A stretch of 64,000 nucleotides of DNA, from contig NZ_NHSF01000054.1 in the NCBI RefSeq assembly GCF_016653295.1, forward strand, positions 1 to 64,000, written 5' to 3'. Source of the DNA: Halochromatium salexigens (GTDB lineage Bacteria > Pseudomonadota > Gammaproteobacteria > Chromatiales > Chromatiaceae). Shown here one piece after another: positions 42,038 to 51,387 of the stretch (position 1 is its first letter; every line of letters starts with the position of its first letter). The translations under genes were made by a program, and so were the position numbers. The notes under the pieces were generated by a model. That model did not search any database. It had not been told where the DNA came from and saw nothing but the letters and a program-made list of their open reading frames with translations.

Positions 42038-42877
42038 ATGCAACAGTATCTAGACCTACTCCGCGACGTGGTCGAGAACGGCCACGATAAGGCCGATCGC
42101 ACTGGGGTGGGCACGCGCTCGGTGTTCGGCCGGCAGGTGCGTTTCGATCTCAATGCCGGCTTTCCGCTGGTCACCACCAAGCGCATCCACACCAAGAGCG
42201 TCTTCGCCGAGCTACTCTGGTTCCTCTCCGGCTCCACCAACAACCGCGCCCTCAATGCGCAAGGGGTACGCATCTGGGATGAGTGGGCCGCCGACGACGG
42301 CGAACTCGGCCCGATCTATGGCGCGCAATGGCGCCGCTGGCCGACGCCGAGCGGTGACCGCCTCGATCAGATCAGCCAGGTGCTCGCGCAGATCAAGCAG
42401 GATCCGGATTCGCGCCGGCTGCTGGTTACGGCCTGGAATCCGGCTGTGTTGCCGGAGCCCGGTCGCTCGCCGCGCGAGAACGCCGCGCACGGGCGCATGG
42501 CGCTGGCACCCTGCCACTGTCTGTTCCAGTTCTATGTGCAGGATGGGATCTTGTCCTGCCAGCTCTATCAACGCAGCGCCGATCTCTTCCTAGGCGTGCC
42601 CTTCAATATCGCCAGCTACGCATTGCTCACGCAGCTGATGGCGCAACAGGCCGATCTTCGGGTCGGCGAGCTGGTGCAAACCTTCGGCGATCTGCATCTC
42701 TATCGCAATCACCTCACCGAGGCGATCGTCTTCGAGCAGCTGCGCCGCGCGCCGCGTCCGCTGCCGCATCTTCATATCCAACGCCGGCCGCCGAGCCTAT
42801 TTGACTATCGGCTCGAGGATTTCAGCCTCGAGGGCTATGATCCGCATCCGCCCATTCGCGCCCCGATCGCGGTCTAA
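42038..42877 (+). CDS. thyA: Thymidylate synthase ThyA
   Basis: 279 aa. Motifs: [39 protein letters not shown], the catalytic Cys in [31 protein letters not shown] and [10 protein letters not shown]. It converts dUMP to dTMP with methylene-THF. Compared with E. coli ThyA (264 aa) it has a ~15-residue insertion before the catalytic loop ([13 protein letters not shown]). It lies 46 bp downstream of gpmI. Confidence 0.95.
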   Translation: MQQYLDLLRDVVENGHDKADRTGVGTRSVFGRQVRFDLNAGFPLVTTKRIHTKSVFAELLWFLSGSTNNRALNAQGVRIWDEWAADDGELGPIYGAQWRRWPTPSGDRLDQISQVLAQIKQDPDSRRLLVTAWNPAVLPEPGRSPRENAAHGRMALAPCHCLFQFYVQDGILSCQLYQRSADLFLGVPFNIASYALLTQLMAQQADLRVGELVQTFGDLHLYRNHLTEAIVFEQLRRAPRPLPHLHIQRRPPSLFDYRLEDFSLEGYDPHPPIRAPIAV

Positions 42878-42912
42878 GGCGCCGCGCCCCACCTGAGCAA
42901 CCGCCCCACAGC

Positions 42913-43983
42913 ATGACCCTGATTGACGCATTGATCCAATACGGCCTGTTTACGGCCAAGACGCTCACCCTGGTATTAGCTCTCGGGCTGCTCCTAGTCC
43001 TCGTGTTCCGCGCTCGGCCCAGCAGCTCTGGCGATGATGATGACGATGGCAGCCGCCTTGAGGTGGTTGATCTGAATGGACGTTACGCAGCCATGGCCGA
43101 CACTATCAAGGCCGCGACCCTGCCGCCAAAGGTGTTCAAAAAGGACTTCAAGGCCGAGCGCAAGGCCGAGAAGGCGCGCGCGAAGGCCGAAGAGGCGGAC
43201 GATAAGCGGCGACTGTTCGTGATCGATTTCCACGGTGACCTGATGGCGACCGAGGTTTCCGCCTTGCGCGAGGTCATTTCGGCGCTGTTGATCACCGCGA
43301 CGCCGAAGGACGAGGTCTTGCTGCGTCTCGACAATGCCGGCGGCGCCGTGCACGAACATGGATTGGCCGCCTCGCAGCTGCTGCGGCTGCGCAACGCTGG
43401 CATCCCACTGACCATTGCTGTCGACAAGGTCGCGGCCAGTGGAGGCTACCTGATGGCCTGTGTCGCCAATCGCCTCCTTGCCGCGCCCTTCGCCGTGGTC
43501 GGCTCGATCGGCGTGTTGGCCGAGATGCCGAATTTTCATCGCCTATTACAGGAGAAAGGCGTCGACTTCGAACTCCATACCGCCGGCGAGCACAAGCGCA
43601 CCCTAACGCTGTTCGGCGAGAACACCGACGAAGGCCGCATTAAACTGCGTGAGCAGCTCGAAGAGACCCATGGCCAGTTCAAGGCCTTCATCGCCGCCTA
43701 TCGGCCCGCCCTCGATCTGAGCAAGGTCGCGACCGGCGAGTATTGGCATGGCGAGCAGGCATTGAGCCTGGGGTTGGTCGATGATGTCCAAACCAGCGAC
43801 GACTATCTGCTGGCGGCGCGCGCTGACGCCGACCTCTACAAGGTCCGTTATCGGGCGCGCAAACGGCCGTTGCAGCGCTTGCTCGGAGCGGTCGAGCTGA
43901 ATGAGACGCCGCGGGCCATCATGCGCGCGCTTGCCGGGGCGATTGGACCCGTCGCACGCTGGTTACGACACTTGGGGAGTTGA
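42913..43983 (+). CDS. sohB: SohB-like S49 peptidase
   Basis: 356 aa. An N-terminal membrane helix (about 14-35) is followed by a charged linker rich in Lys, Ala and Glu. The S49/ClpP-fold domain has LFVIDFHGDLMATEVSALRE, LRLDNAGGAVHEHGLAASQL, the serine in DKVAASGGYLMAC and PFAVVGSIGVLAE. The C-terminus is basic. It is an inner-membrane protease of the SohB clade, facing the periplasm; its substrate is unknown. Confidence 0.88.
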   Translation: MTLIDALIQYGLFTAKTLTLVLALGLLLVLVFRARPSSSGDDDDDGSRLEVVDLNGRYAAMADTIKAATLPPKVFKKDFKAERKAEKARAKAEEADDKRRLFVIDFHGDLMATEVSALREVISALLITATPKDEVLLRLDNAGGAVHEHGLAASQLLRLRNAGIPLTIAVDKVAASGGYLMACVANRLLAAPFAVVGSIGVLAEMPNFHRLLQEKGVDFELHTAGEHKRTLTLFGENTDEGRIKLREQLEETHGQFKAFIAAYRPALDLSKVATGEYWHGEQALSLGLVDDVQTSDDYLLAARADADLYKVRYRARKRPLQRLLGAVELNETPRAIMRALAGAIGPVARWLRHLGS

Positions 43984-44015
43984 GAGATGCTGCCCGTGGC
44001 CGCGTCACCCTCCTC

Positions 44016-44711
44016 CTAGAGAGAGGAGCTGCCCCAGGAGCTGCGGCGCCGGCGCAGTCGCAGATTGGGCAGCACGAGTCCAATCAGGATGCCGCCACCA
44101 ACGACACCGGCACCGATCAGGAACCATTGCTGTCGGCTCTGATTGCTCAGTTCCAGATTGCGGTGCTCGAGCTGATCGACCTTGAGCAGGAGATTCGAGA
44201 CCTGTTCCTGGAGCTGGCGACGCTCGCGGTCGATTTGGATCGCGTTGGTCGCGGCATTGCGGATCTCAGCAAGCTCGGCCTCGAGGTCTTGTTTGTCGCG
44301 TTTCAGGGCCTCGGCCTGGTCCTTGAGGCTGCTGTGCTCGCGCTGCAAGGTACCCAGCCGCGCGGCGAGCTTATCGGGCTCCTGTTGCAATTCCGCGAGC
44401 TTGGCCTCCATGGCCTCCAGCCTGCTGCGGGCGGCGGGTTCCTCCTGCAGATAGCTCAGCATAATGTAACCGGTCAAGCCATCTTCGGTGCGCACCCGGG
44501 CATAGCCGCTATCTCTGTTGATGCCGAGGATGCTGAGTGGAGTGCCGCTCGGTAGCTGGCGTAGGATCTTATAGCGGGTGCTCTCGCCACTGCGCAGATT
44601 GAACTCGTACTGGTCGGTGACATAGCGCGTCTCCGCTCCTGAGATGGGGGACGTGGCGACCAGGGCGGCGGCCAACCAAAGGGCGGCGTGTAAATGGCGC
44701 GTGCGCAGCAT
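44016..44711 (-). CDS. TIGR04211-type SH3 and coiled-coil membrane protein
   Basis: 231 aa. A signal peptide (cleaved near SGA|ETRYV) leads to a bacterial SH3 domain at about 28-95 (NLRSGESTRYKILRQLPSGTPL), a long coiled coil (100-190) and a C-terminal membrane helix (about 197-218, FLIGAGVVGGGILIGLVL) with an RRRR tail. This matches the TIGR04211/YgiM layout of proteobacterial inner-membrane proteins with a periplasmic SH3 domain. The role is unknown; a cell-wall-related one is often proposed. Confidence 0.85.
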   Translation of the reverse strand: MLRTRHLHAALWLAAALVATSPISGAETRYVTDQYEFNLRSGESTRYKILRQLPSGTPLSILGINRDSGYARVRTEDGLTGYIMLSYLQEEPAARSRLEAMEAKLAELQQEPDKLAARLGTLQREHSSLKDQAEALKRDKQDLEAELAEIRNAATNAIQIDRERRQLQEQVSNLLLKVDQLEHRNLELSNQSRQQWFLIGAGVVGGGILIGLVLPNLRLRRRRSSWGSSSL

Positions 44712-44743
44712 GAGGTGTGATCGCAGGTAGATCGGTTGCGAGG

Positions 44744-45694
44744 TCAGCGGCGGCTGCCATCGCTGGATGGAGGATCGAGCAGCAGCTCCAGCAAGGCCTT
44801 CTGGGCGTGCAGCCGATTCTCGGCCTCGTCCCAGACCACCGATTGGGGGCCGTCGATGACCTCGGCGCTGACCTCTTCGCCGCGATGGGCGGGCAAACAG
44901 TGCATGAACAGGGCATCGGCGCGCGCTTGGGCCATCAGCGCCGGCGTGACGCTGAAGGCGGCAAAGCGCGCCTGACGCTCGGTTTCCTCACTCTCTTGGC
45001 CCATGCTGGCCCAGACATCGGTCACCACCAGATCGGCCTGCTCGACGGCCACCGCCGGATCATGCGTGAGGCTGCACTGATCGGGCGCCGAGGCCAGGAT
45101 CTCGGCGTCCGGCTCGAAACCTTGCGGACAGGCGATGCGCAGCTCGAAGCCGAACACGCGCGCGGCATTGATATAGGAATGACACATGTTGTTGCCATCG
45201 CCGATGAAGGCCACGCGCCGGCCCCGGATCGCGCCCCGATGCTCGCGATAGGTCTGCATGTCGGCGAGCAGTTGGCAGGGATGGAAGCGGTCGGTCAGCC
45301 CATTGATCACCGGTACCCGGGAATGGGCGGCGAAGCGCGTCACGGTCTCGTGCTCGAAGGTGCGGATCATCACCGCATCGACCATCCGCGACAAGACCCG
45401 CGCGCTGTCCTCGATCGGCTCGCCGCGCCCGAGCTGGGTGTCGCGCGGCGAGAGGAAGATCGCGCTGCCGCCGAGCTGCGCCATGCCGGCCTCGAACGAG
45501 ACGCGGGTGCGGGTCGAGGATTTCTCGAACACCATCGCCAGGCTGTAGCCGGCGAAGGGGCGAGAGTCCTCGCCGCGCTGGCGGCGTTGCTTCAACTCGC
45601 TCGCGCGTGCGATGAGGCGCTCGGCCTCGCTCGCGTCGAGATCGAGCAGGGTGAGGAAATGCTTGGGGGCGGTCGGCGTGGTATCGGTCGTCAC
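44744..45694 (-). CDS. argF: Ornithine carbamoyltransferase
   Basis: 316 aa. The carbamoyl-phosphate site is [13 protein letters not shown], with [12 protein letters not shown], an ornithine-side [24 protein letters not shown] and [11 protein letters not shown]. It makes citrulline from ornithine. The GTG start overlaps the stop of argD (GTGA), so argD-argF form one unit. Confidence 0.94.
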   Translation of the reverse strand: MTTDTTPTAPKHFLTLLDLDASEAERLIARASELKQRRQRGEDSRPFAGYSLAMVFEKSSTRTRVSFEAGMAQLGGSAIFLSPRDTQLGRGEPIEDSARVLSRMVDAVMIRTFEHETVTRFAAHSRVPVINGLTDRFHPCQLLADMQTYREHRGAIRGRRVAFIGDGNNMCHSYINAARVFGFELRIACPQGFEPDAEILASAPDQCSLTHDPAVAVEQADLVVTDVWASMGQESEETERQARFAAFSVTPALMAQARADALFMHCLPAHRGEEVSAEVIDGPQSVVWDEAENRLHAQKALLELLLDPPSSDGSRR

Positions 45695-46953
45695 GAGGGG
45701 CTTCCGTCAGCGGCAGGCGCATCGGCGCCTAGGAACGTCAGGATCAGCTCGGAGACGGCCTCGACGATCTGCGTCGCCTGCTCGTCATCGATGATCAGTG
45801 GCGGTAAGAGGCGCACCACCGATCCCGCCGTGACGTTGATGAGGAGTCCCTGCTCGAGGGCCAGCGGCACCAGCTCGGCGCAGGGGCGGTCGAGTTCGAT
45901 GCCGATCATCAGCCCGCGACCGCGGATGTCGACCACGGCGGGGACACCGTTCAGGCGCGTGCGCAGGCCATCGATGAGGCGATCGCCGAGCACGGCGGCG
46001 CGCGCGGGCAGATGCTCGTTCTCGAGGGTGTCGAGCACGCTCAAGGCCGCGCGGCAGGCGAGCGGATTGCCGCCGAAGGTCGAGCCGTGGCTGCCCGGGC
46101 CGAGCACCTCGGCGGCCGCGCCACTGGCCAGACAGGCGCCGATCGGCACCCCGTTCGCGAGCCCCTTGGCCAGCGTCATCACATCCGGCTTCACGCCGCT
46201 CCACTGGTGCGCGAACAGGCGCCCGGTGCGGCCCATGCCGGTCTGGATCTCGTCGATCATCAGCAGCCAGTCGTGATGATCGCAGAGCAGGCGCAAGCGC
46301 TGCAGATAATCCTCATCCGGCACGATGACGCCGCCTTCGCCCTGGAGCGGCTCGACCAGCACGGCGACGATGGTCGGTCGGTTCTCGGCGGCGGTCTCGA
46401 CGGCGTCGATAGCGTTGTAGGGCACGCGCACGAAGCCCTGCACCAGTGGCTCGAATCCGGCCTGGGCCTTGCGGTTGCCAGTCGCGGTGAGCGTCGCCAG
46501 GGTGCGCCCATGAAAGGCGTTCTCCATCACCAGGATGGCAGGATGCTGCACGCCGCGCTTGTGGGCATGCAGGCGGGCCAGTTTGATCGCCGCCTCGTTG
46601 GCCTCGGCGCCCGAGTTGCCGAAGAATACCCGCTCCATGCCAGCCGCACCGCACAGGCGAGCGCCCAGCTCGGCCTGATGTGGCACCTGATAGAGATTGG
46701 AGGTATGCAGCAGGGTGCCGGCCTGATCGCAGAGGGCGTCGCGCACGGCGGGATGCGCGTGCCCCAGCCCGCAGACGGCGATGCCGGCGAGCGCATCCAG
46801 GTAGCGCCGACCGGTTTGGTCCCAGAGCCAGGCGCCCTCGCCACGCTCGAAGGCCACCGGCAGGCGTTTGTAGGTGGCCATCAGCGGCGACTGCTTGCCG
46901 CTGTCTGGAGGTTCAGTCGCCAATGGATTGCCGGCGTCGTCAGGCCCGTTCAC
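45691..46953 (-). CDS. argD: Acetylornithine aminotransferase
   Basis: 420 aa, class III PLP enzyme: [64 protein letters not shown] and the PLP lysine in [16 protein letters not shown]. It makes N-acetylornithine, and often succinyl-diaminopimelate as well. The GTG at 46953 has GGAGAG seven bases upstream, so the 24-residue leader before [14 protein letters not shown] is likely translated. It is first in the argD-argF unit. Confidence 0.92.
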   Translation of the reverse strand: MNGPDDAGNPLATEPPDSGKQSPLMATYKRLPVAFERGEGAWLWDQTGRRYLDALAGIAVCGLGHAHPAVRDALCDQAGTLLHTSNLYQVPHQAELGARLCGAAGMERVFFGNSGAEANEAAIKLARLHAHKRGVQHPAILVMENAFHGRTLATLTATGNRKAQAGFEPLVQGFVRVPYNAIDAVETAAENRPTIVAVLVEPLQGEGGVIVPDEDYLQRLRLLCDHHDWLLMIDEIQTGMGRTGRLFAHQWSGVKPDVMTLAKGLANGVPIGACLASGAAAEVLGPGSHGSTFGGNPLACRAALSVLDTLENEHLPARAAVLGDRLIDGLRTRLNGVPAVVDIRGRGLMIGIELDRPCAELVPLALEQGLLINVTAGSVVRLLPPLIIDDEQATQIVEAVSELILTFLGADAPAADGSPS

Positions 46954-47251
46954 GATGGTCTCTCCGAGGCTTCGATCTCAAGGGTCACTTGAACATCATC
47001 GAGGTGGTCGAGTGGGGGAGGCGGGGATACCAAGCGGGACGCAAAGGGGTTGGACATTCATCCAATGCACGGCGCTCGAGTAAACAGGGAACGATATCAG
47101 GGTTTGGTCCGCCGCCGCAAATGCGTTTGCGCGGTGTTTGCCCAGTGCCAGGGCGCGGGTTGTGCTCGAAACCGACCGCGCGCGTGAGTGGTAAGCTCAC
47201 GGCCTATCGTCCGTGGGACTTCCATCTTTGCTGAGCGAGTCGGTCCATCTG
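46954..47251. other. Divergent intergenic region argD / retropepsin gene
   Basis: About 300 bp holding both promoters. Two dyads are visible: TTGGA-CATTCA-TCCAA (47050-47065) and CGCAAA-TGCG-TTTGCG (47116-47131). Neither fits the ArgR box well, so regulation of argD cannot be assigned. Confidence 0.4.
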
Positions 47252-48073
47252 ATGACATATCACTGCCGGTCTGCCTGTGCTCGCGCCCTTGCCTGGAACC
47301 TGCTCGCCCTGGTGGGCGTCCTCGGGGGCGGCTGGGAGGGCCTCTGGCAGGGCGCTCGAGCGGCGCAGGTCGAGATCGCGCCGGAACTGGATCGCCTGGC
47401 GGCGGCGCATGGGTTCTCGGTCTCCGGGCTCGAGGTGCTCGAGGACGAGCGCGGGCGAGCCGAGGAGGCCGGGCTGTATCGCCGGCTGCGGGTCCTGCTC
47501 GAGCGCTTCGACCACATCCTGGTGCATGCGGCCAACGGTGAGGTCGAGCGGGTGATCATCATCGGCCGCACCAACAGCCAGCCACCGGCGCCCAAGGTGC
47601 GGTTCGAGACCGCCGCCGACGAGCAGGCGGGCGAGGGCGCGGGGCGGATCGAACTCGAGACCCTGCGCAAGGGCTCGCAGCACTCGGTGCGGGTGACGCT
47701 CGAAGGCGCGAGCGGGCGCCGCGTCGATCGGGCGCTGCTGATCGACACCGGTGCCGATGCGGTGGTGCTGCCGGACTCGATGATCGCCGCCCTGGGGCTC
47801 GCGCGCGATGGCCTCGAGGCCCGCGAGGTGCAGACCGCGAATGGTCGTGTCCAGGCCTTGATGGGCACCCTGGAGGCGGTCTGGCTCGACGGCGAGCGCC
47901 TGCCCGGGGTCGCGGTCGCTTTCCTTGAGATGGAGAAGCTCGGCGCCCCGGGGTTACTCGGGATGAGTGTGCTCGGACGCTATCAGATGACTATCGATGA
48001 TGAGCGCAATCGTCTCATCCTGACGCCGAAGCGCGGCGGGCGCTCAGCCGAGGAGGCGGCGCGTCCCGAGTAG
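47252..48073 (+). CDS. Retropepsin-like aspartic protease, secreted
   Basis: 273 aa from the ATG at 47252. A signal peptide-like N-terminus (ALAWNLLALVGVLGGGW) is followed by a ~120-residue region and a retropepsin-like fold. The active-site motif is LLIDTGADAVVLP, and the partner motif is PGLLGMSVLGRYQMTID. TIGR02281-type single-domain aspartic proteases of proteobacteria share this layout and act as dimers. Its 3' end overlaps that of the convergent bufC by 30 bp. Confidence 0.82.
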   Translation: MTYHCRSACARALAWNLLALVGVLGGGWEGLWQGARAAQVEIAPELDRLAAAHGFSVSGLEVLEDERGRAEEAGLYRRLRVLLERFDHILVHAANGEVERVIIIGRTNSQPPAPKVRFETAADEQAGEGAGRIELETLRKGSQHSVRVTLEGASGRRVDRALLIDTGADAVVLPDSMIAALGLARDGLEAREVQTANGRVQALMGTLEAVWLDGERLPGVAVAFLEMEKLGAPGLLGMSVLGRYQMTIDDERNRLILTPKRGGRSAEEAARPE

Positions 48074-48880
48074 GATGTGGCGTTGGCGGAGATCGTCGAG
48101 TAGCCCCATGCCGAAGCTGATCACCTGCTCCGGGTCTGGATGGCGCAGCTCCGTGGCGATGGTCTTAAGGGTCTCGCGCCCGGTCTGCGGATCCTGCTGA
48201 TCCTGGCCTTTCAATAACTGCAGCAGGCGCTGGGTGACCAGGTTGATCTTCAGGAACGCGACCTCGTCGCTCCGATTGCGATAGACCACCAGATGGGTCG
48301 GCTCCGAATCGGGCGTTTGTGGCTGGAAGTCAGGCCCGATGCAGTGGACCGGAAAGCGGTAGCTCAGATTCCAGGCCAGCGGCGAGACCATGGGCACGCC
48401 GGTGAGTAGGTCGCCATTGGGATCAGCGAGATCCGGACTCGCCTCCTCGTCGCTGAACAGCAGCGCGGCCTCGACCCACTCGTAGTGCGCGAGTTCGAGC
48501 ATGAAGGGCGGATCATCGGGCTGGGCCTCGCGTTCTTCGCCAAGATAGGCGACCAACTCCTGGCCGAGCGCTGGAAACAGCGGCGTCGTCGCCCGGTGCT
48601 CGCGCAGGAACTGCCGCATCAGTGCGTCCCAGCGCTCTTGGCCGAGGCAGCGATACAGGACCGGAAAACCCTGCTGCAACAGCGAGGAAACGTTGTTGAA
48701 GAACAGGTTGCGGTAGATCGCCATGCGCCGCGCTTCGATGTCGGCCGGCGCGGGCGTTCCCTCCGGATCACGGATATGGCCGGCAAAGGCGCGCTGGATC
48801 TCGGCGAAGCCCGCTGGGGCTGGCATTGGCGCTGGCGGTGACTTGGAATGCGCCGTGGTGGAGGTGTTGAACTCAGGCAT
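48044..48880 (-). CDS. bufC: DUF2063 partner protein of MNIO enzyme (BufC/HvfC type)
   Basis: 278 aa. The N-terminal DUF2063 (putative DNA-binding-like) domain is at about 25-120 ([57 protein letters not shown]), followed by a C-terminal domain specific to HvfC/BufC proteins ([17 protein letters not shown]). In characterised bufferin and HvfABC systems this protein delivers the precursor to the MNIO enzyme. The ATG overlaps the end of bufB by 8 bp. No DoxX-type gene (HvfD) follows. Confidence 0.85.
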   Translation of the reverse strand: MPEFNTSTTAHSKSPPAPMPAPAGFAEIQRAFAGHIRDPEGTPAPADIEARRMAIYRNLFFNNVSSLLQQGFPVLYRCLGQERWDALMRQFLREHRATTPLFPALGQELVAYLGEEREAQPDDPPFMLELAHYEWVEAALLFSDEEASPDLADPNGDLLTGVPMVSPLAWNLSYRFPVHCIGPDFQPQTPDSEPTHLVVYRNRSDEVAFLKINLVTQRLLQLLKGQDQQDPQTGRETLKTIATELRHPDPEQVISFGMGLLDDLRQRHILLGTRRLLG

Positions 48881-49742
48881 AAGCCAGTCGCTCCAGCCGA
48901 GTGCGGGCGATCCGAGGGCGATGTTCGGCTTGCATCTGGCTGATCCGTTGCACCTCTTGCGTGAGTTGCTCGAGCGGCGGGATGTTGAAATCCCGCTCCA
49001 ACAGGGTTGGGAACACGCCAAAGCGTTGGTAGGCGCGCGCCAGCAGACCCCATACGGGCTCGATCACATCGGCGCCATGGGTGTCGACGCGAAGATCGGG
49101 GGCCTCCTGGTAATGCCCGGCGATATGCCCATAGACCACGCGCTCGCCGGGGAGTCCGTCGAGAAAGGCGTTTGCGTCATAGGCGTGATTGATACTGTTG
49201 ACGTGGATGTTGTTGACATCGAGCAGCAGGTCGCAGTCGGCCTCGCGCAGCACGGCGTTGATGAACTCAAGCTCACTTAGCTGTTGTCCGGGCGCGGCGT
49301 AATAAGAGACGTTCTCGAGTGCAATACGCCGCTCCAGGATGTCCTGAACCTGGCGAATGCGACTGACCACATGAGCCACTGCCTCCTCGGTGAAGGGGAT
49401 CGGCATCAGATCGTAGAGATGGCCCTCGTCCGAGCAGAAGCTCAGATGTTCGGTGTAGGCACGAATCCGGTGTTCATCCAGAAAGACTTTGACCTTGCGC
49501 ACGAAGTCGAGGTCCAGCGGCGCCGGGGAGCCGATCGACAGGGAGAGTCCGTGGCAGACGAACGCAAAGCGTTCGGTCAGGTCGCGCAAGACACGCCCCC
49601 AGCGCCCGCCGACGCCCATCCAGTTCTCGGGTGCGATCTCCCAGAAATCGACCTCGGCGGGGGGCTGCTCGGCCGCGACCGCCGCGAAGGCGCGCCGCAG
49701 GCCGAGACCGGCGCCATGAACGGGGTGGGTTGGTTCGCTCAT
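48873..49742 (-). CDS. bufB: MNIO-family (DUF692) peptide-modifying enzyme (BufB/HvfB type)
   Basis: 289 aa, a TIM-barrel-length DUF692 protein: [55 protein letters not shown]-like segment, [36 protein letters not shown]. The His/Asp/Glu residues of the multinuclear iron site of MNIO enzymes are all in conserved places. MNIO enzymes modify cysteines of RiPP precursors to thiooxazole or oxazolone/thioamide groups. The neighbouring EGKCG-rich precursor supplies the obvious substrate. It starts 30 bp after bufA. Confidence 0.9.
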   Translation of the reverse strand: MSEPTHPVHGAGLGLRRAFAAVAAEQPPAEVDFWEIAPENWMGVGGRWGRVLRDLTERFAFVCHGLSLSIGSPAPLDLDFVRKVKVFLDEHRIRAYTEHLSFCSDEGHLYDLMPIPFTEEAVAHVVSRIRQVQDILERRIALENVSYYAAPGQQLSELEFINAVLREADCDLLLDVNNIHVNSINHAYDANAFLDGLPGERVVYGHIAGHYQEAPDLRVDTHGADVIEPVWGLLARAYQRFGVFPTLLERDFNIPPLEQLTQEVQRISQMQAEHRPRIARTRLERLAYA

Positions 49743-49772
49743 GGCTTGCCTCTCAAGTCTGTTGCAGGCGGA

Positions 49773-50045
49773 TTAACTCGCGCCGCCGCACTTGCCCTCG
49801 CCACATTTGCCCTCGCCCTCATCCTTGTTACCGCACTTGCCCTCGCCGCATTTGCCTTCGCCATCCTCTTTGGAACCGCACTTACCTTCGCCACAACTGC
49901 CTTCGGCCAACAGCAGGTAGCCGCCGTTGAGCTGCTCGGCAGCGAATGGGTTCTCGGCCGCATGGGCCAGATTAACCGCCGACAGACTGCCAACGAGGGC
50001 AGCACCGATCACGGCAGCAGCGGGGGTCATGGTGTTCTTCGACAT
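49773..50045 (-). CDS. bufA: Bufferin/HvfA-type RiPP precursor with six EGxCG motifs
   Basis: 90 aa from the ATG at 50045 (GGAG upstream; an in-frame ATG at 50054 is less well placed). A cleavable signal peptide (MSKNTMTPAAAVIGAALVG...NLAHA, cut near 29/30) is followed by a short spacer and a core of tandem EGxCG motifs: one EGSCG and five EGKCG. The cysteines are at 51, 56, 66, 71, 81 and 86. They form three ~15-residue units, each with a CGEGKCG pair and a charged linker (SKEDG, NKDEG). In known systems such cysteines are oxidised by the MNIO enzyme and the product binds copper. The Sec signal means the peptide is exported after modification. Confidence 0.9.
   Translation of the reverse strand: MSKNTMTPAAAVIGAALVGSLSAVNLAHAAENPFAAEQLNGGYLLLAEGSCGEGKCGSKEDGEGKCGEGKCGNKDEGEGKCGEGKCGGAS
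49785..49908 (-). repeat. 45-bp tandem repeat inside bufA
   Basis: About 2.7 copies of a 45-bp unit (each beginning CCGCACTT on the + strand) encode the three EGxCG-EGKCG blocks. The units differ mainly at third positions and in the linker, so duplication is not recent. Unequal crossing-over could change the number of cysteine pairs. Confidence 0.75.
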
Positions 50046-50238
50046 GGGTTCCACTCCGAAAAAATATGTTTGAACATGAGTAGCGTCGGCGTGCCCGAGA
50101 GATCAGGCCTCACGAAGTGCCTACGGCACGTTACTAATAGCACAGTATGGCACTCAGGTAAAACCGATGGCCCAGCCAGTCTCCGCTATCGTCAGTAGAG
50201 ACCGACTGGAGTGGTCAATTATTTCAGCGCCCCGGGGG
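50046..50238 (-). promoter_or_regulatory. Upstream region of the bufABC operon
   Basis: It contains a short dyad ATGTT-TG-AACAT (50066-50077) ~20 bp before the start codon and a perfect GTGCC-TAC-GGCAC hairpin (50117-50129). On the minus strand, TTTACC, 17 bp, TATTAG could be a weak sigma-70 promoter. Either dyad could be an operator. A copper-responsive regulator or ECF sigma gene, found with some bufferin operons, is not adjacent. Confidence 0.35.
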
Positions 50239-50688
50239 TCAATCGCGCGGGCGCTGGCCAGCCCCACGGCGCTTGATGCATTTGAGATAAGCCTTGGAAC
50301 GGAACGCGCGACCATCGCGTTGGACCTTCCAGATCGCCTCGGCCAGGCACTCGAGGATGCGGTGCTCGGCCGCGTGGACATCGCCCAGGCAGGATTCGAT
50401 CATGCCTTGATACAGCCGTCGGATGCCGGGCGGGCGGTCGGTGCCGACCTGCTCCTGTAGAGCAATATGTAGCGCCATGTGCAGGAACGGATTGCCTTCG
50501 CCCCCCGCGGGCAGCCACTCGCGCCCGAGCGCGGTCTCGCCCTGTTCCAGCAGCCGGTGATACTCCGGGTGCTGCTCGGCGACCTCGACGATCTGCCGCT
50601 CGACGGGCTCCAACGGCTCGCCGGCGCGGGCCTTGCGCCAGGCGGTGAGATAGGTCTGGCGCAGCGCGTCACGGTCCTGACTGAACAT
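50239..50688 (-). CDS. DUF1841 family protein
   Basis: 149 aa matching DUF1841: MFSQDRDALRQTYLTAWRKA, the central LEQGETALGREWLPAGGEGNPFLHMALHI-type region and MIESCLGDVHAAEHRILECLAE. It is a soluble conserved protein of beta/gammaproteobacteria without assigned function. It overlaps nth by 20 bp, so the two are probably co-transcribed. Confidence 0.8.
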   Translation of the reverse strand: MFSQDRDALRQTYLTAWRKARAGEPLEPVERQIVEVAEQHPEYHRLLEQGETALGREWLPAGGEGNPFLHMALHIALQEQVGTDRPPGIRRLYQGMIESCLGDVHAAEHRILECLAEAIWKVQRDGRAFRSKAYLKCIKRRGAGQRPRD

Positions 50689-51319
50689 CGCTCGTCTTCT
50701 GTGTGTACTCGCAGAGGTCGCAGATGATGCAGCGCGGGCAGTCCGGCGCGCGCGCCTTGCAGACGTAACGCCCGTGCAGGATCAACCAATGATGGGCCTG
50801 TTGCAGGAACGCGCTCGGCACCGCCCGCAGCAGCCGGTGCTCGACGGCGAGCGGCGTCTTGCCGGGCGCGAGCCCGGTGCGATTGGCGACCCGGAAGATA
50901 TGGGTATCCACCGCGATGGTCGGCTCGCCGAAGGCGGTATTCAAGAGCACGTTCGCGGTCTTGCGCCCGACGCCGGGCAGCGCCTCGAGCGCGGCGCGCT
51001 CGGACGGCACCTCGCCGCCATGCTGTTCGACCAGATGCCGACAGGTCGCGAGGATGTGCTTGGCCTTGCTATTGAACAGACCGATGGTGCGGATGTGCGC
51101 CTTGAGCCCCTCCTCGCCCAAGGCCAGGATTGCCGCCGGCGTGTTGGCGCGCGCGAACAACCGCTCGGTGGCCTTGTTGACGCCCTTGTCGGTGGCCTGG
51201 GCCGAGAGGATCACGGCGATCAGCAGCTCGAAAGGCGAACGGTAATGGAGTTCGGTGGTGGGGCTGGGGTTGGCCGCGCGTAATCGCTCGAAGATCGCCC
51301 GGCGCTGGTCTTGATTCAC
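50669..51319 (-). CDS. nth: Endonuclease III
   Basis: 216 aa from the GTG at 51319, which aligns with the E. coli start (VNQDQRRAIFERLR). The catalytic Lys/Asp of HhH glycosylases are in LPGVGRKTANVLLNTAFG and AVDTHIFRVANR. The [4Fe-4S] cysteines follow the C-x6-C-x2-C-x5-C spacing near the end. It removes oxidised pyrimidines and nicks AP sites. A start at 51382 adds 21 unconserved residues. Confidence 0.94.
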   Translation of the reverse strand: MNQDQRRAIFERLRAANPSPTTELHYRSPFELLIAVILSAQATDKGVNKATERLFARANTPAAILALGEEGLKAHIRTIGLFNSKAKHILATCRHLVEQHGGEVPSERAALEALPGVGRKTANVLLNTAFGEPTIAVDTHIFRVANRTGLAPGKTPLAVEHRLLRAVPSAFLQQAHHWLILHGRYVCKARAPDCPRCIICDLCEYTQKTSDVQSGP

Positions 51320-51387
51320 TCTGGCTCTTGATGTGCTCTGGGGCGCTGGATTCGCGAAGGTGGCTCGTCGCGCGCGGCTCACGTGGC

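Noticed and set aside
47050-47065. ArgR box upstream of argD
   Set aside because: TTGGA-CATTCA-TCCAA is a dyad but does not match the TGAAT-N4-ATTCA consensus.
49785-49908. CRISPR-like tandem array
   Set aside because: The 45-bp repeats are directly adjacent, in frame and coding; there are no spacers or cas genes.
49773-50045. Metallothionein instead of a RiPP precursor
   Set aside because: Signal peptide, EGKCG motif and adjacent MNIO and DUF2063 genes match the bufferin/HvfA family rather than metallothioneins.
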